A DNA stretch of 64,000 bases from Rhyacophila brunnea (taxonomy: Eukaryota > Arthropoda > Insecta > Trichoptera > Rhyacophilidae): NCBI GenBank assembly GCA_022495005.1, contig JAGYXB010001071.1, positions 558,001 through 622,000 of the forward strand. The letters are read 5' to 3'. Numbering within the stretch: position 1 is the stretch's first letter; each line of letters starts with the position of its first letter. Position numbers and translations under genes: made by a program. Under the pieces are notes generated by a model. That model ran no database searches, was not told where the DNA came from, and saw only the letters and a list, made by a program, of their open reading frames with translations. Shown here piece by piece: positions 24,116-35,879 of this stretch.

Positions 24116-24440
24116 ATCCAGGAAACTCAGAAATAATGGGAACTGAAATACCTAACGGATAAGGTGATAGCAGGTAACCGCATCGAGTAAGGAAGAACCC
24201 GGGTTAAACTTACACACGTGTCAAGACTACGTAATACTTCGAATACTGAAAACTGCTCTCAGTTTATGCATTTACGCTCATTTAATGTTGGTATATTACA
24301 CACACTATTGCACGTCCATAATCCGTGCTTCATTTTCGTAGGACACACTCATACATTCAAAACCCTACATCAACACGCGGCGTATTGAATATAGCCTATT
24401 GGTATTCTACTTATTATCTGTTCTGTGGTCCAACCTCTTT
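24116..24440 (+). repeat. R1 repeat family, copy 3
   Basis: Starts CCAGGAAACTCAGAAATAATGGGAACTG and runs through CATTCAAAACCCTACAT to TCTGTTCTGTGG. It is the best full-length plus-strand copy of R1. No coding capacity. Confidence 0.65.
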
Positions 24441-25004
24441 GAGTCGTATAGTACTGACATAAAATGCATGTCTATGCATGTATTAGGTTAGGTTAGATTA
24501 AGCTTTCATTCATGATTTCATGAATTTTGCCAAAATCGGCTATGAAAATTGAATTATTTCTCATATTGAATCTAATAAAATTGGAGACCGTATAGTATAC
24601 GGTCGTCACATTCCTATAAGAAAGCTCGCGGTGAACTGTGCCACGGCGAAATGTTTTACGTACAATTTACGTGTAACCAAGTGTTATATTATTATAATAC
24701 TTCCAAACGATATACCTACTCAGTTTATATTATCAAAGTTAGTAGACCAATGGTATTTTCCCATTAATTTTCATATATTTAGGCTGCAACCCTATATAAA
24801 AGGGTTTCGTAGATCCAAAACAGTTTGCCAACAATTTAATAAATACTTACTAAAAGAAGGTACCTACTATTAAATGAAAATTCACATTTAAAGGGAGTTT
24901 AAAAAACATAAAAAATCCTGGCAATATAATTATCGCATAGGCAACATTATTGCAAGGTGGCGTCCAAACATATCAGCGCCTCAAAGCTCGGCGTACCGAA
25001 AACC

Positions 25005-26042
25005 GAGAGTCTAGGACGATTCAGCGCCGGGACAACTGGGCGCACTGCAATCGAATAAAATTCAAAAATAAATAGACGTTCGTGAATTATATGTGCTTTT
25101 AAAATATCTATTCTTAGACTATAGATACATCTAGATGCCACCCATTGCATTGCTAAATGAAGCTGCCGTGCGTTTGGTTTGTGGGCGAGCGATCGCATTC
25201 GTATACAAATGTTCGAGACCATAGACCATTTCGCAAGTGCTTGCCCAAAGTGCTCGCACTAGACGCTCAGAATTAAAATATATTTTTCTATTTTTTTACG
25301 TTATATAGTATTTTTAAGCGGTCAAAATGCAACCATTAGGTAAAAATATCCATAATTTAAGTTCTTTTAAAGAAACACGGTCACTTGATATTAAAATATA
25401 TAATAATATACAAATAAATTATTACGAACATGTATCAACTTACCCATGAAACGTAATACCATCTTCTTGCTTATCAGTACGGCTAACACCTTTTAAATCA
25501 GCACACAGAACCATCTTTTCTACTTAATTAGCTAAAAATATTTACCACTGACTTTATGTTTAAGACGAAAAATATCAATTTTAGCAACACGCGCTCGCAG
25601 GTTATCGACGCTTAGTTAAGCAAAAAACCTAGATTTGGCGGCTACGCCGACAACAAAATATTCTACACATCTGTAAACTTTTTATCTTACTCTAGCGCGT
25701 GTCGCAGAGATTATAAGAGTGCCGAATACTTTCTCACTCGCCCTTATGCATTGTTTTTGTTCTGGCCTTGTATCTATTTATATTTAAATTATTAATTAAT
25801 ACTTGGTGAGAATTAAAATATGTACAATTATTTAACTGTGCATATGTTTAAGTTCCAATAAGAAGAGAATACTTTTGTTTTTATATAAAGCCTCAGGCAT
25901 GATATTTCTCAATCCACAATAAAAAACAGCATGTCAATAGCAAGATTAAGACTGATTAAAATTCCTCGTCTACTTTCTGTATAAAATCGTAACGAACGTA
26001 TATTTATATCATTAAACTGTGTGGCGCCCAGTTGTCCCATTG
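25005..26042 (+). mobile_element. Family L element, copy 2, split by MITE K
   Basis: Flanked by CGAAAACC (24997-25004) and CCAAAACC (26043-26050). The left end GAGAGTCTAGGACG...GGGACAACTGGGCGC pairs with the right end GGCGCCCAGTTGTCCCATTGC. The interior right half aligns with 2300-2560 (ATTTCTCAATCCACAATAAA; ACTGATTAAAATTCCTCGTCTAC). About 370 bp remain once the insert is removed. Confidence 0.7.
25113..25770. mobile_element. hAT-type MITE family K, copy 2 (TSD TATCTATT)
   Basis: Perfect 8-bp duplication TATCTATT at 25105-25112 and 25771-25778. It begins CTTAGACTATAGATACATC and ends TTCTGGCCTTG, and is homologous throughout to the copy at 3293-5309. It is inserted inside a family L element. 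Confidence 0.8.
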
Positions 26043-26050
26043 CCAAAACC

Positions 26051-26930
26051 ACCACTGGTATTTTGATAAAACTCAATTTACTAAAAAAAATACTTCATAA
26101 TCGCCTACGTACATAAATGTTTAATGGTGTGGTCGATTTTATGGTTTTCTTAACCTCTAGCATGCCAAAAACATATACATTATTTAAACATATTACGTAA
26201 AAGTCCTACGACACCGGACAGGCGGAAATAATATAAAATTAAAAAATATTACTTCATATAAAAAGGTAGGTACCTAATAAATTATATATAATATAATATT
26301 ATATATACATTTAACACTTTCTTGCAAAGTCATTTAAAGCGACGATTCCGTAATATTGCACCCACAGTGTTCTTGTTTTGGATTAATCCACCGATTATTA
26401 TTTAAATCAGAGGTTTATACCGCCCGCGAAGATAGTAAAGTTTCTCTTCCAATAAAAACAAATATTTTTCAGATATTATTTAGTGTTATGTCATAATATT
26501 TTTTCAATCTGTACAGCCTGGTGTGATTCTAATTCACTGTGAGAAAATAAAATTAATGGCGGCCATCGGAATAGATGGAGTCCCAAAAGCATATTCATTG
26601 GATGTCATGGACATGGATTTCAATTACTTAAGTATATTATTATAAAAATTTGAAACTGTGGAATGACACAACAATTTTACAATAATTTCTGGCGACTTTT
26701 TGTGTTTATTACATTTTTAATCGCCCTCTGAGTTATTCAATATTTATTAACTGTATCTGTAGCTACGAATGTAATTTGGTTTTGTCCAACTTGTTTAAAA
26801 ATAATCTGTTTTTATGTCTATTAAATCTATAAGATAATACATATTAAAATAAATTTAAATGGTAAGTATAACCATAAAACAATACTAATTGTGTAATAAT
26901 AAGGTCATTTAAGGGGGATCCTATATGCCA
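26051..26930. other. Intergenic, AT-rich, no recognised feature
   Basis: No gene, RNA or bounded element was found. Confidence 0.5.
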
Positions 26931-26937
26931 ACAGAGA

Positions 26938-27882
26938 ACCTAGCGGAAAAATACGAAGCTTGCAATTTTTTTTTGATAATTTACAATTTTAATAAATATG
27001 TATCTGAAAACATTAAAAAGATTTTTTTTAAGTCAAAGATAAACTTACAATTGAAGCGCCTAGTTTCAAAAGCCCCTAAAACGACTTTAGGTAGTTCTGA
27101 GAAAAATGAGAAAAACTATTTTAGGTAGTTTTGAGAAAATGAGAAAAAATGATATCTATTAAATCTGTGAACTTTATGTATTTATTTTTAAATTCGTTAC
27201 ATTCTAAAGAGTATTTTGGCTTTCCATTTTAGGGGTATTTGAAAAACAAACCCACTCATTTTGGCGGGTTTTGAAACTAATCCTAATTTTTGATCATACT
27301 TATTAACGGTTTTTGGCGTTTTATAAATTTCAATCTTTGGCCATAATATAGGTAACAAAAATATCCATCTAAATACATATCTAATTCAAAAAATTTCAAA
27401 AACCGTTTTAGGGGCTTTTGAAACTAGGCGCTTCAATTGTAAAAAATGTGAATTTGTGACATATTTGGTACATAGGTTACGTTATTATTACATTATTTTT
27501 TATGGTTACATTTAGTTTATTAAGTTTTCAATTTTTTACGGCTTAGATTTTTGACTAATTCATAGTTTTAATATTTTTATATTTATTTTACAAAATATCG
27601 ATTTTTATAAAAAATATAAATGTGTATAACTTGAAATCCTTTTTATTTATATCAAATTGAGCTTAAATATTGGGAACATACCTAAATAAGATTTCATAAT
27701 AAACTAATTTTTAATAAAAAACATCACCACAAAATAATATGTAATAATATTATGATGGGATCCTTCACGTCATGTTGCAACGTTTGTTTTTAATTATAAG
27801 TTTATCATTGAATTTTAATATTTTTCACCATTTTAATTTTTTTAGATGTCTTAAATTGCAAGATTTGTATTTTTCCGCTAGA
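26938..27882. mobile_element. TT-2 foldback element, diverged copy split by a MITE
   Basis: The arms CTAGCGGAAAAATACGAAGC (26939-26958) and TTTTTCCGCTAG (27870-27881) match the arms of the 837-bp hairpin at 38863-39699, and the interior also aligns (AATAAATATGTATCTGAAAAC; AATGTGTATAACTTGAAATC). The arms are more diverged than in the other copy. Confidence 0.65.
27054..27433. mobile_element. MITE nested in TT-2 copy (TSD CAATTG)
   Basis: 380 bp with inverted ends AAGCGCCTAGTTTCAAAAGC (followed by CCCTAAAACG), flanked by CAATTG at 27048-27053 and 27434-27439. The undisrupted TT-2 copy at 39034-39047 has a single CAATTG at this place, which confirms the insertion point. Confidence 0.8.
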
Positions 27883-27889
27883 TACGTGG

Positions 27890-28850
27890 TAGGTGGAAAG
27901 TTTTTTTAATTGTAAATATTGATCTTTGACTGTAAAAAAGACATCTTTTCAGTGTATTTACATACTAAGTGATCAATTAAAACACTTTAAAATGTAAAGT
28001 ATCACTAAATTTTCTCAATAATTGGCATGCTTCATATTTTTTTCACTTGGTGCCTCGGTTGACTAAGCATTCGCGATTACTTTTGCATAGCATGCTAGTT
28101 TAGGAACCTATCCTATATTCAGTATAGCTCCTCTAATTTTTGTGGAGTAGGTAAGGTGTAGATAATCCTGTCCATACCTGTCTCTATAATAAACACTTTT
28201 CAAACATCTCCGGTAATAGTCAACAAAAAAATATACCTTTTCTTATAATTATGTACTTGTCTGAATTTTATAAATTTAAAACATTGATATTTCCGTAAGT
28301 ATTTTTGAGGGAATAGCGAGTAATTGCCGAAATTTAGTTGTGTAAGTAAATAATGTAGTAATTATTATATTATTAATAATTATAAAAATCGTTTTTCTTA
28401 AGTACACAGTGCCATCTATGAAACAATATTAAAAAGAAAAATAAAAAAATAAATAACGCGGATTGGACCGCGCGGAGTCAATTTGTATTAGCTCCGACGC
28501 GGACAAGGCAGTGTGAACGAATATATTATTATAGAAGCTAATACAAATTGACTCTGCCGTGTCTGAACCGAGGCTTACCATCATTTGAGACTTCCATCTT
28601 ATTATTATGACTAATTATTCAATGTTTTTATTTATAATTAAAATTTAGTTTAATACATTCTCTGAAGTGTTTTCATAGATGTATTTTTTATTTAATTTTG
28701 AAAAGATTGATATTTATTTATTTTCTAGAAATTAAAAATGTCTGAACTAGAAAATCTTTTTATTTAGGTAGGTACCTATAGCAAATCAAGCTTCAGTATA
28801 ATTTTGATCATACTCGATTTCGATTCACTCAAATACTAAAATCGATATAT
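27890..28850. other. Intergenic; small hairpin at 28475-28554
   Basis: The hairpin arms are GAGTCAATTTGTATTAGCT and AGCTAATACAAATTGACTC, separated by about 40 bp, with CGCG-rich flanks. Probably a small MITE. The rest is AT-rich without features. Confidence 0.5.
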
Positions 28851-28856
28851 AGATAC

Positions 28857-29098
28857 ACCCACGGTGGCCGCGCGGCTTAAGCGTTTGACTATCACGCCGT
28901 GGGTCCCAGGTTCGAATCCTGGGTCTGGCAAGTACACATATTGTTTTCAATTTGTGTGTGAGTCAGGGTATGGACCTAATAGGTTGAGCAAGTGGCTGAC
29001 ATCCATTTCTCGTAAAAAACAAAATCTGTTAATACAAACCTCTACTCTATGGAGGCCCATATGATCCTATTAGGATCGGACATGGTCGGAAAAATTAA
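28857..29098 (+). repeat. tRNA-derived SINE-1, well preserved copy
   Basis: The head has a tRNA-like box A (TGGCCGCGCGGCTTAAGCG) and a perfect T-arm (CCAGGTTCGAATCCTGG). The body contains GGACCTAATAGGTTGAGCAA and ACATCCATTTCTCGTAAAAA. It ends with the palindrome GATCCTATTAGGATC followed by GGACATGGTCGG. The same body follows the heads at 35184 (reverse) and 47398, so this is a SINE and not a tRNA gene. Confidence 0.85.
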
Positions 29099-29099
29099 A

Positions 29100-30641
29100 T
29101 GTGCAGATATACCTAGCCAAAACTTGAATTTGCTGTACGTTGATTGTACTGTTTTATTTACTACGTATCACAAATCTAACACATGATCAATTATTTGTAC
29201 TGGAACTTAAACATTCACATTATAATACAAATAAAACTAAAAACTACATGTTTTAAAACAACTACTAGGGTAGTGTAATCTTTAGAATCCAGGTTACCTT
29301 CCAATGCACGACAGGAACCACTGAGTCGTAATTTCATTTCAAGGGGGTCCAGTTACAATGAATCATAATAAATGATTTAACTTGGTCCGATACCCGGTAA
29401 ACAAATTATAAATTTTTATATTACAGTTAATAATTACAGACGGTGTGTTAGGAAGATGGTTGAATATTCCCCCTAGCCTCCACACAACATGAACATGGAT
29501 TACATACACAAAGTAAACCTAATTCTATTTTAATTTTGGGCAGATAATATCACTGACGTGTTATTTGCCATTGACTGTGATTGGAAAGACATCTGTTGGA
29601 TGTTTTGTCGAACCTTGATTGTGTAAAAACTACACAAATTTTAAAATTTTAAATCAAACATACTCTTTTCGTCAAGTCTCCCAAATACTAGGTAAAATAA
29701 GTACATGCTATATTGTCTTGCCCTAACGATGCATTATTGATTTGGTAACGATAGATTGGCAGACTCCAAACTATTATAATTTGAATATTTACATGAATAA
29801 TCACAAAAATCATCATGTTTCAATGCCCAGTGCCCACAGAATATAATTTCTTTTGGCCACCAAATCAACTACAATAAAAACGTTACAAAGTTGCCATCGA
29901 ATGCCGTTACACTAGAAGTTTATAACACTCACCGTTGTTAACAAATGTTATGAAACAATGATAATAATATATATTTTGTATTATTCGTACGTAACAACAT
30001 GACATTTCTTCCCACGTGACATGTAAGGATAGTGATGATAGCACACATCTGTTTGTAGAGGCTTATTAAAACAAGATTCTTACACCCACTCGGACAACCA
30101 ACGTTTGAAGGCCTTATTTAATTTGATCCAATAATGCATAAACAACATAAAATGCAAATGACATTAAATGTTCTTTATATAGGCCAGTGATTCCCAACTG
30201 TGTTCAACGAGAATTGACTTTGTTTTTTTTGTTATAGAGAAAAAAGGATTTTAGCAAGACCTATTTTTAAACAATAAGGTATTTTAAAAGTTGGCTTAGG
30301 GATATTGTGTTAAATGAGTAGCTACCTAACAAGAGTTTTACTTAGGACAGAAAATTTTCTAGTAACAGTGGATGAAGGAATAATATTATTGGGTATATAA
30401 ATTATTGGGTCTGCAATCGTAACTAATACAATTACGGACATATTATTATGTAGTTAATTAGAGCTGCATTTTGCAGAGAAATAAATTTCTGAACCAAATT
30501 AATACATATTTAAAAAAAACCGAACTAAAAGAACAGGAAGCTAAGATAATAATTGTAAATGGACCAAAATATGTCTTGTTCTTCATACATATCCCTATAA
30601 TATGAGCGATAAATAGGTAAAACTAATTAACTTTTTTTGTC
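29100..30641. other. Intergenic, AT-rich, no recognised feature
   Basis: No gene or bounded repeat was identified in this 1.5-kb stretch. Confidence 0.5.
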
Positions 30642-30649
30642 CTATAGAC

Positions 30650-31772
30650 CAGTGCTCCGCAACCTTTTCTCACCCACGGCACACTAAAGGTCTTCCCAGA
30701 ATTCCGCGGCACACCGTAAAACAATTTATACACCAGAACATGGACCTCAGGCCAGAATATTCGGTGCCCCCCTACCTATCGCTAAGGGAAAAGACAGTGT
30801 GATAGGTCAAATTAATCGTATTGATTCTATGTTTAGCGATTTTTTGTATTTATTAATACATCCACTTGAATTATGGTTAGTTGTCGGATTAACAATAATA
30901 AATTATTTGTCGAGTATTGACACAATAATAATAAATTGTATCCTATATTCGTATGTGTTAAAATATTAAGGTTAGCGAAGTAAATCAGCGCCGCAGGCGA
31001 CTTTTTTTGTTATTAGAGCAAATTTGTAATTTGTGTTTATCTCACTCATCTGCTTGACCTGCCACGCCACCCCCCCCTGAGCTTGGGCTCCAGGCTAGAG
31101 CCTCCCACCTCGTGGGGGACATGCACCAAAATTACATTACATACTTACTTGATAAATAATTAAATATACATAACGCCCAACGAAGAACCAAACATATTCC
31201 CATGTATTTGTATTATCAATAAAATAACTAATTAATAATATGATACCTGAGCTTGTTCCAATGAACGTAAAAGTTTTTGGCCCTACTTTGCTTAGTTTGA
31301 TGGCCTTGTCAGAAATACGAGGATATTCTTTATTAACCGAAATCGAGAAAATACCATAATTAAGCGCTTCTATAAAAATTTCGGCATTGGTTGCAAAAGG
31401 GTTTCGAATCCAGTCGTATTGATTGTATGAAAGTAACGATGAAATTTCTTTTGAAGCAAAGTTAAATGTTTTTGAGACTGATCCAAAATTTATTGCTTGT
31501 TTTCATTGGTGGTCTGGTATGTCCTTCGGTACATTTGTAGAGATCCTTGTCTTAACTTCTTCTAATTTATCACATCACATCAATATATTTTCATTCTGAC
31601 CTTGCATTGTTTTATGAATTTCATGCAGGTGCTCAAATGTATTACCAGTCATGTACGCAAATTTGGCTATTAAGTAAGTATTGTATAATATACAAAATTA
31701 TTAGTGTTTTTTTAAGCAATGCTCCGCGGCACACCTAGCATCGTCTCGCGGCACACCGGTTGCGGAGCGCTG
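30650..31772 (-). mobile_element. hAT-E: decayed hAT transposon (TSD CTATAGAC), split by MITE G
   Basis: The ends are CAGTGCTCCGCAACC and the complement of CAGCGCTCCGCAACC, with a perfect 8-bp duplication CTATAGAC (30642-30649 and 31773-31780). Subterminal CGGCACAC motifs occur at both ends. Minus-strand translation around 31245-31470 gives QYDWIRNPFA and ISVNKEYPRISDKAIKL, which match the region preceding the dimerisation motif in ZBED/SCAND3-type hAT transposases. The gene is internally deleted and dead. Confidence 0.85.
30739..31123. mobile_element. MITE G copy nested in hAT-E
   Basis: Flanked by CACCAGAA (30731-30738) and CACCAAAA (31124-31131). The ends are CATGG and CATG. It shares the CCCCCCTACCTATCGCTAAG and GCGCCGCAGGCGACTTTTTT blocks with the other G copies. 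About 20 bp are missing near its left end. Confidence 0.75.
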
Positions 31773-31839
31773 CTATAGACCGAGGCCTATTATGTCATCA
31801 TACATATTTATATTTTTTTATATTGAGCTTCAACAGCAA

Positions 31840-32045
31840 AGGCTTGAGGCAGATATTTGATTTATAGTTTTACGACACTGTTAAAAATTATGGATTTAAG
31901 ATTGTACATGCAGCCTCTCATGATATCTAAAATGAAGATGCTACATTGGAATTGATATCGTCTGCCGGAAAGCCTATAGACATAATCTACGAGGTTTTTA
32001 GTGAACGTGAAAGAAGAAGAAGTTATTTATTATTCCTGATATAAT
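31840..32045 (+). other. Unrecognised coding-like remnant
   Basis: One frame reads FYDTVKNYGFKIVHAASHDI, a stop, then NEDATLELISSAGKPIDIIY and EVFSERERRRSYLLFLI before a stop. The composition looks protein-like with a single in-frame stop, but I do not recognise the family. It may be the eroded end of a transposon or a processed pseudogene. Confidence 0.2.
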
Positions 32046-32580
32046 AAGTTTATCAATAAAACAATCAAATAATTTTGCAAAAGCTACAATATCTTTTAAT
32101 AATTTATTTATTTATTTAGTAATTACAATGTGAAACAACAATAATAATATAAAATACCATATGGCTCACCAGTGTTTGATATAAAAATAATTTGTAAAAA
32201 TTTAATATAATGTATAAAAATAGTTGCCAATAATACAATTCATTAAAAAATAAACAACATCCCTTATCTTCTTAATTATTTATATAGTCTTGACTCTTAA
32301 AAGTGGTGTGAAAGTCGAAATAAGTATCAACGCGAAAACAAATTAGTAAATTTTAATATATTACATTTTAACTAATAAAATGTAAAATGGAACCTTACTA
32401 TATAAATGCTAGCTTAATATTACAGAATTGATAATGTCAATTTTTCTTTTCTTTCTAAATATGGCGATATTAAATGTTGAATTAATGGAATATTTCAGTT
32501 GATTTTTAATAATGAGATCAATATAACACAGAAATAAGACCGAATCACAATATTTTTATATGTAAAATACTTCAATACGA
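32046..32580. other. Intergenic, AT-rich, no recognised feature
   Basis: A/T-rich sequence; nothing assigned. Confidence 0.5.
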
Positions 32581-32582
32581 TA

Positions 32583-32625
32583 TTATAGCCCATATGATCC
32601 TATTAGGATCGGGCATGGTCGAAAG
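32583..32625 (+). repeat. SINE-1 3' tail fragment
   Basis: CCCATATGATCCTATTAGGATC followed by GGGCATGGTCG is the palindromic end of SINE-1. The head and body are missing. Confidence 0.6.
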
Positions 32626-32762
32626 AAATATGATAAACTACCCTTGATAGTCGCCGATAGCAGCCTTGTGTATTGAATAGATGCGCAGGCAGTATTAACT
32701 AGAGATATAAATTTAATAAATACATCAACACTAATAATTTTCGGCTCAAATAAAAAAATAAT

Positions 32763-33020
32763 CCTATATTTTGTTCTAGCAGAACACACTAACTGTAGAA
32801 TACTAGTTTTGATTAATTTGACTTTGAAGTTGTTAAAATTTTTGAAATGGTTTATCATGTGAGTTTATTAAGTAATCGTAAAAAGGATGACTTTAAAATA
32901 AAGACTGTTTATTTATTAAAAAGGTTTCCAGACGGGTTTCCAGAAGTTTGAAATAAGGAACATTTTGGTATAACTAACTCAATATGTCATTTTTTCGAAT
33001 TAGTGTCTTCTGCCAGAACA
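32763..33020 (-). repeat. hAT-B-related fragment, reverse orientation
   Basis: The reverse complement matches 18450-18690 inside hAT-B (TTAATAAATAAACAGTCTTTA, GATTACTTAATAAACTCACA, TTCAAAGTCAAATTA, GTTAGTGTGTTCTGC). Neither terminal repeat is retained. Confidence 0.65.
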
Positions 33021-33675
33021 GTGACGATATTATACTTAATATTATATAAATATAGAGTACATACGTGCCTACCTAACGATGATAGTCATAGCGGACAATA
33101 TAAAATTTATGGATTTGTTATTTTATGTACGTTTTCAAAAATTATGGTATTACAGACCAATATCGGCCACATAGGTTTCTTTACCTACAGTTCCCATAGA
33201 TAATAATACGTCATATAGGTAGCAAGTAGTAAATCTACAGAAAAAAGGCATTAGTCCAGAACGAAACCATTTAAAATACGGTCAAAACACACCTAACTAA
33301 GTCGAGCTAAATTATCAACTTTGGATGGTGCTTATTGTCAAGTTAACCCAGATGGTTGTGTATCGCGCTCATAGATTAAATAAATAAATAAAAGAAATAC
33401 TTATCTGAATGACAGACCAACAGAGCCAATTTGAAAAATCGAACATACTTACAGTGATGTCATAAATGACCAATCTGAAACAGTTACCAAAAAGTGACTG
33501 AAATTAAGTTGATCGCCTCTTCATCTCACCGATTTGTGAGTATAAAATTTAATTTTCACAATACAATATTAATTTAACAGTGTTATCTGCCTGTATGGAG
33601 CAAGCTAAGTATATACCAAATTGAGATAATTAGCTTTAATTTTAGTTAGTTATTTTTTAAATATTCTGAAACCTA

Positions 33676-33681
33676 TTTATT
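33676..33681 (-). terminator. Candidate poly(A) signal of the VKORC1 gene
   Basis: AATAAA on the minus strand about 155 bp after the VKORC1 stop codon. Plausible cleavage signal; position is the only support. Confidence 0.45.
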
Positions 33682-33837
33682 AAATTTTTTAATTTAAGTT
33701 TCAGGTTTTACTAACAGATGGCAGTAGTAGCCATATTCCAATTATATTGCAAGATTTTTGTAATTCAATAATGCAATGTAATACTGAAAGATATACATAT
33801 TATAAGAATAAGCAATTTTGTCTGTAATTCAAATTAT

Positions 33838-34058
33838 TCAATGGATTTTCTTCTTTCTGGAAGATTCCTTCTGAATCTGGCTTACTTTTAGATATGAGAA
33901 TAATCCGTTCAAGACATTCACAACGTACGTCGATACGCAAACAACACAAAAGTCATATAGAATAAAATATAAAATGTATGCAAGGTAAAATGAAGTCAAA
34001 ATGGAGAGAATCGATAGCAGAAGCTGGACACGGGCCAATGTGAGATTGTTCGAGCGAC
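33838..34058 (-). CDS. VKORC1: VKORC1 exon 3: membrane segments 3-4 with CxxC active site
   Basis: Terminal coding exon, acceptor AG at 34059-34060, stop TGA at 33838-33840. It completes the Cys codon begun in exon 2. It encodes hydrophobic segments at about residues 107-136 and 137-157. Between them FILYDFCVVCVSTYVVN carries the redox CxxC pair (Cys139, Cys142 of the joined protein) and the TY motif that in mammalian VKOR contributes to warfarin binding. The C-terminus RKKKIH ends in KK-I-H, a dilysine ER-retrieval pattern, which fits the known ER-membrane location. The exon keeps frame with exons 1 and 2 to give 174 residues, compared with 163 for human VKORC1 and 176 for VKORC1L1. Confidence 0.93.
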
Positions 34059-34099
34059 CTGAAACAGATAAAATTAAATATTTAAATCATATTATTGTC

Positions 34100-34440
34100 T
34101 GCAACTATCAATTATTATTCTTTGTGAAAAGTTAGTACTTTTTCCACATAATTATGTGGAAAATACTGAGAAGGGTCTTTGAAGCCATATAGTAGGAAAC
34201 TAGCACCTGCCGAGGAAGGTAATGACAAACTATAAGCGTTGTAGAATGATCCCCTCATCATCTCAGATATGAATGTGGGGCGACTCCATTTGGCAGGCCT
34301 TTATCTCAAGTTCGAAAGACACCCAACCACTAAACAGGCTCTTCTTCAATAGTCCAAAAGGGAAATGAGGGATAAACCGAGACTGCAGTCGCTGGCTTGT
34401 GTAGACAGGACATAGGCTAAATCCCTAAGGCTAAAGCAGT
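34100..34440. other. VKORC1 intron 2 content: unassigned non-AT-rich block
   Basis: The 654-bp intron contains a block (about 34165-34440) with balanced base composition, unlike its surroundings (for example GCACCTGCCGAGGAAGG; CTGCAGTCGCTGGCTTGTG). No open frame or repeat partner was found in the window. Probably an old transposon fragment. Confidence 0.35.
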
Positions 34441-34712
34441 GGTAACTGCACAATATTTTGGCAGAATCACATCACATTTATATCGAATTAACCATAAGTA
34501 TAATGATAAAGTTATTTGTCCAGTCCATTTCCATTTGAGATTTTCAGCAAACTCTATTCATCATACACCCTTATTACTTATTCCCCTATCAACTGCGAAT
34601 GATGGCCTATCTATATTCTATAAGATAGGACATATTACTAACACCTTAAATATTTTGATTTTTGTGAGGTCTACTTCAGTTTATAATTTTAAAAGAGTTT
34701 CGTTTTACTTAC

Positions 34713-34822
34713 ACAATACACTTATCACCATGTAGAAGATTATTCCGATAGATCCATTGGGCATGTTGAGAGGAGAATTTTCTCCGAGCAATTTTCCGAC
34801 AATACCGAAGCCTTTGCCATAC
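34713..34822 (-). CDS. VKORC1: VKORC1 exon 2: luminal loop and membrane segment 2
   Basis: 110-bp internal exon between acceptor ..CTCTTCCAG and donor GTAAGT. It adds the last base of a Glu codon, 36 full codons and the first base of a Cys codon, so phases match both neighbours exactly. The translation YGKGFGIVGKLLGENSPLN then MPNGSIGIIFYMV matches the conserved VKOR stretch after the loop cysteines (mammalian form RGFGLV...LGxDSxLNxxNSxxGxIFY). The Asn in NxPNGSIG corresponds to the substrate-site Asn80 of human VKORC1. Confidence 0.93.
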
Positions 34823-35183
34823 CTGGAAGAGAATAATAAAACAATTAGTCGTGCAATGCTATATTATCAGTGACGTCCCTAGGCAAAGTGCTGTCCTTGG
34901 GCAGACTTAAAATCTTTTCCCTTTCATTTTTAGTCTCAAATTGTATGCAAAATTGTTAGATGCATACTGACCTATTTTACTACCATCTTGAACTGATAAT
35001 TGCAACAAAAATCTTGAAAAAAATGATGAAACCTCTAGGTTTTAGGTATCTGAAAATCTGAGACACTGACAAGTTTGGAGACCCCTTGTTATGTCTTTAA
35101 GCTAAGATGTCGGTACTTTCTGACGAAGCATTCGCTTCGTCCGTTGATGGAAAACCATCATTGCTTTCAAAAGTTATAATTAT

Positions 35184-35423
35184 TTCAGACCATGTCCGAT
35201 CCTAATAGAATCATTATAGGCCTCCACAGAGTAGAGGTTTGTATTAACAGATTTTGTTTTTACGAGAAATGGATGTCAGCCACTTGCTCAACCTATTAGG
35301 TCCATACCCTGACTCACACACAAATTGAAAAACAATATGTGTACTTGCCAGACCCAGGGGATTCGAACCTGGGACCCACGGCATGATAGTCCAACGGTTA
35401 AGACGCGCGGCCACCGTGGGCAA
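35184..35423 (-). repeat. SINE-1 copy inside VKORC1 intron 1
   Basis: Full-length SINE-1 on the same strand as VKORC1, flanked by TATAATTAT at 35175-35183 and 35424-35432. The box B arm is intact (CCTGGG..TTCGAA..CCTGGG pattern). It lies in the 836-bp first intron, well away from both splice sites. Confidence 0.85.
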
Positions 35424-35658
35424 TATAATTATAGTAAGTATTCATTCCTTAATTTGCCACCCCTTAACAACGAATGGCCTACTTATCCCAACAGAACGTC
35501 ATTGTATATTATTAGTGTTCTATGTACATAAAATAATTTAATGATTATTGAACAGAACAACGTTAAAAGAACTTGAATAAATTTATAGAATCATAAAAAT
35601 GGATTCAAAATGTTGCAACGAAATTTTCAATTATTTACAAAAATATTATTTTACTCAC

Positions 35659-35852
35659 TCTGACATAAAAACTTTAGTACAGCTAACATGTTCAGAGATG
35701 TCACACAACGCTTCATAATTTTTGTCTTTTTCTGCTGCCACCTCTACGTGAAACGCGTAAGCTGATAGCAATGTACCGACGATGCAGGAAACTGCTATTA
35801 TAATGTTTGACACTTTTGTCGAAGGGGGACAAAGTGATATATTCCGCGCCAT
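35659..35852 (-). CDS. VKORC1: VKORC1 exon 1: start, membrane segment 1, loop cysteines
   Basis: Vitamin K epoxide reductase reduces vitamin K epoxide/quinone in the ER membrane, passing electrons between a loop cysteine pair and the CxxC pair. This exon encodes residues 1-64 and two bases of codon 65, ending at donor GTGAGT. It has a hydrophobic first segment (about residues 14-35) and the loop pair CDISEHVSCTKVF with Cys50 and Cys58, matching human Cys43 and Cys51. The start ATG (35850-35852) is supported by an in-frame TAG 15 bp upstream. Upstream of that, CTATTG(T-rich)CAG near 35876-35895 looks like an acceptor, so a 5' UTR intron is likely. Whether it is the VKORC1 or VKORC1L1 orthologue cannot be told; insects usually have one or two Vkor genes. 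Confidence 0.93.
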
Positions 35853-35879
35853 GACGTATTATTGTTTGTACTAAACTGA

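Noticed and set aside
28857..28930. tRNA gene suggested by a perfect T-arm
   Set aside because: The same head is followed by the same 170-bp body at three places, two of them well spaced and one with a TSD; it is a SINE.
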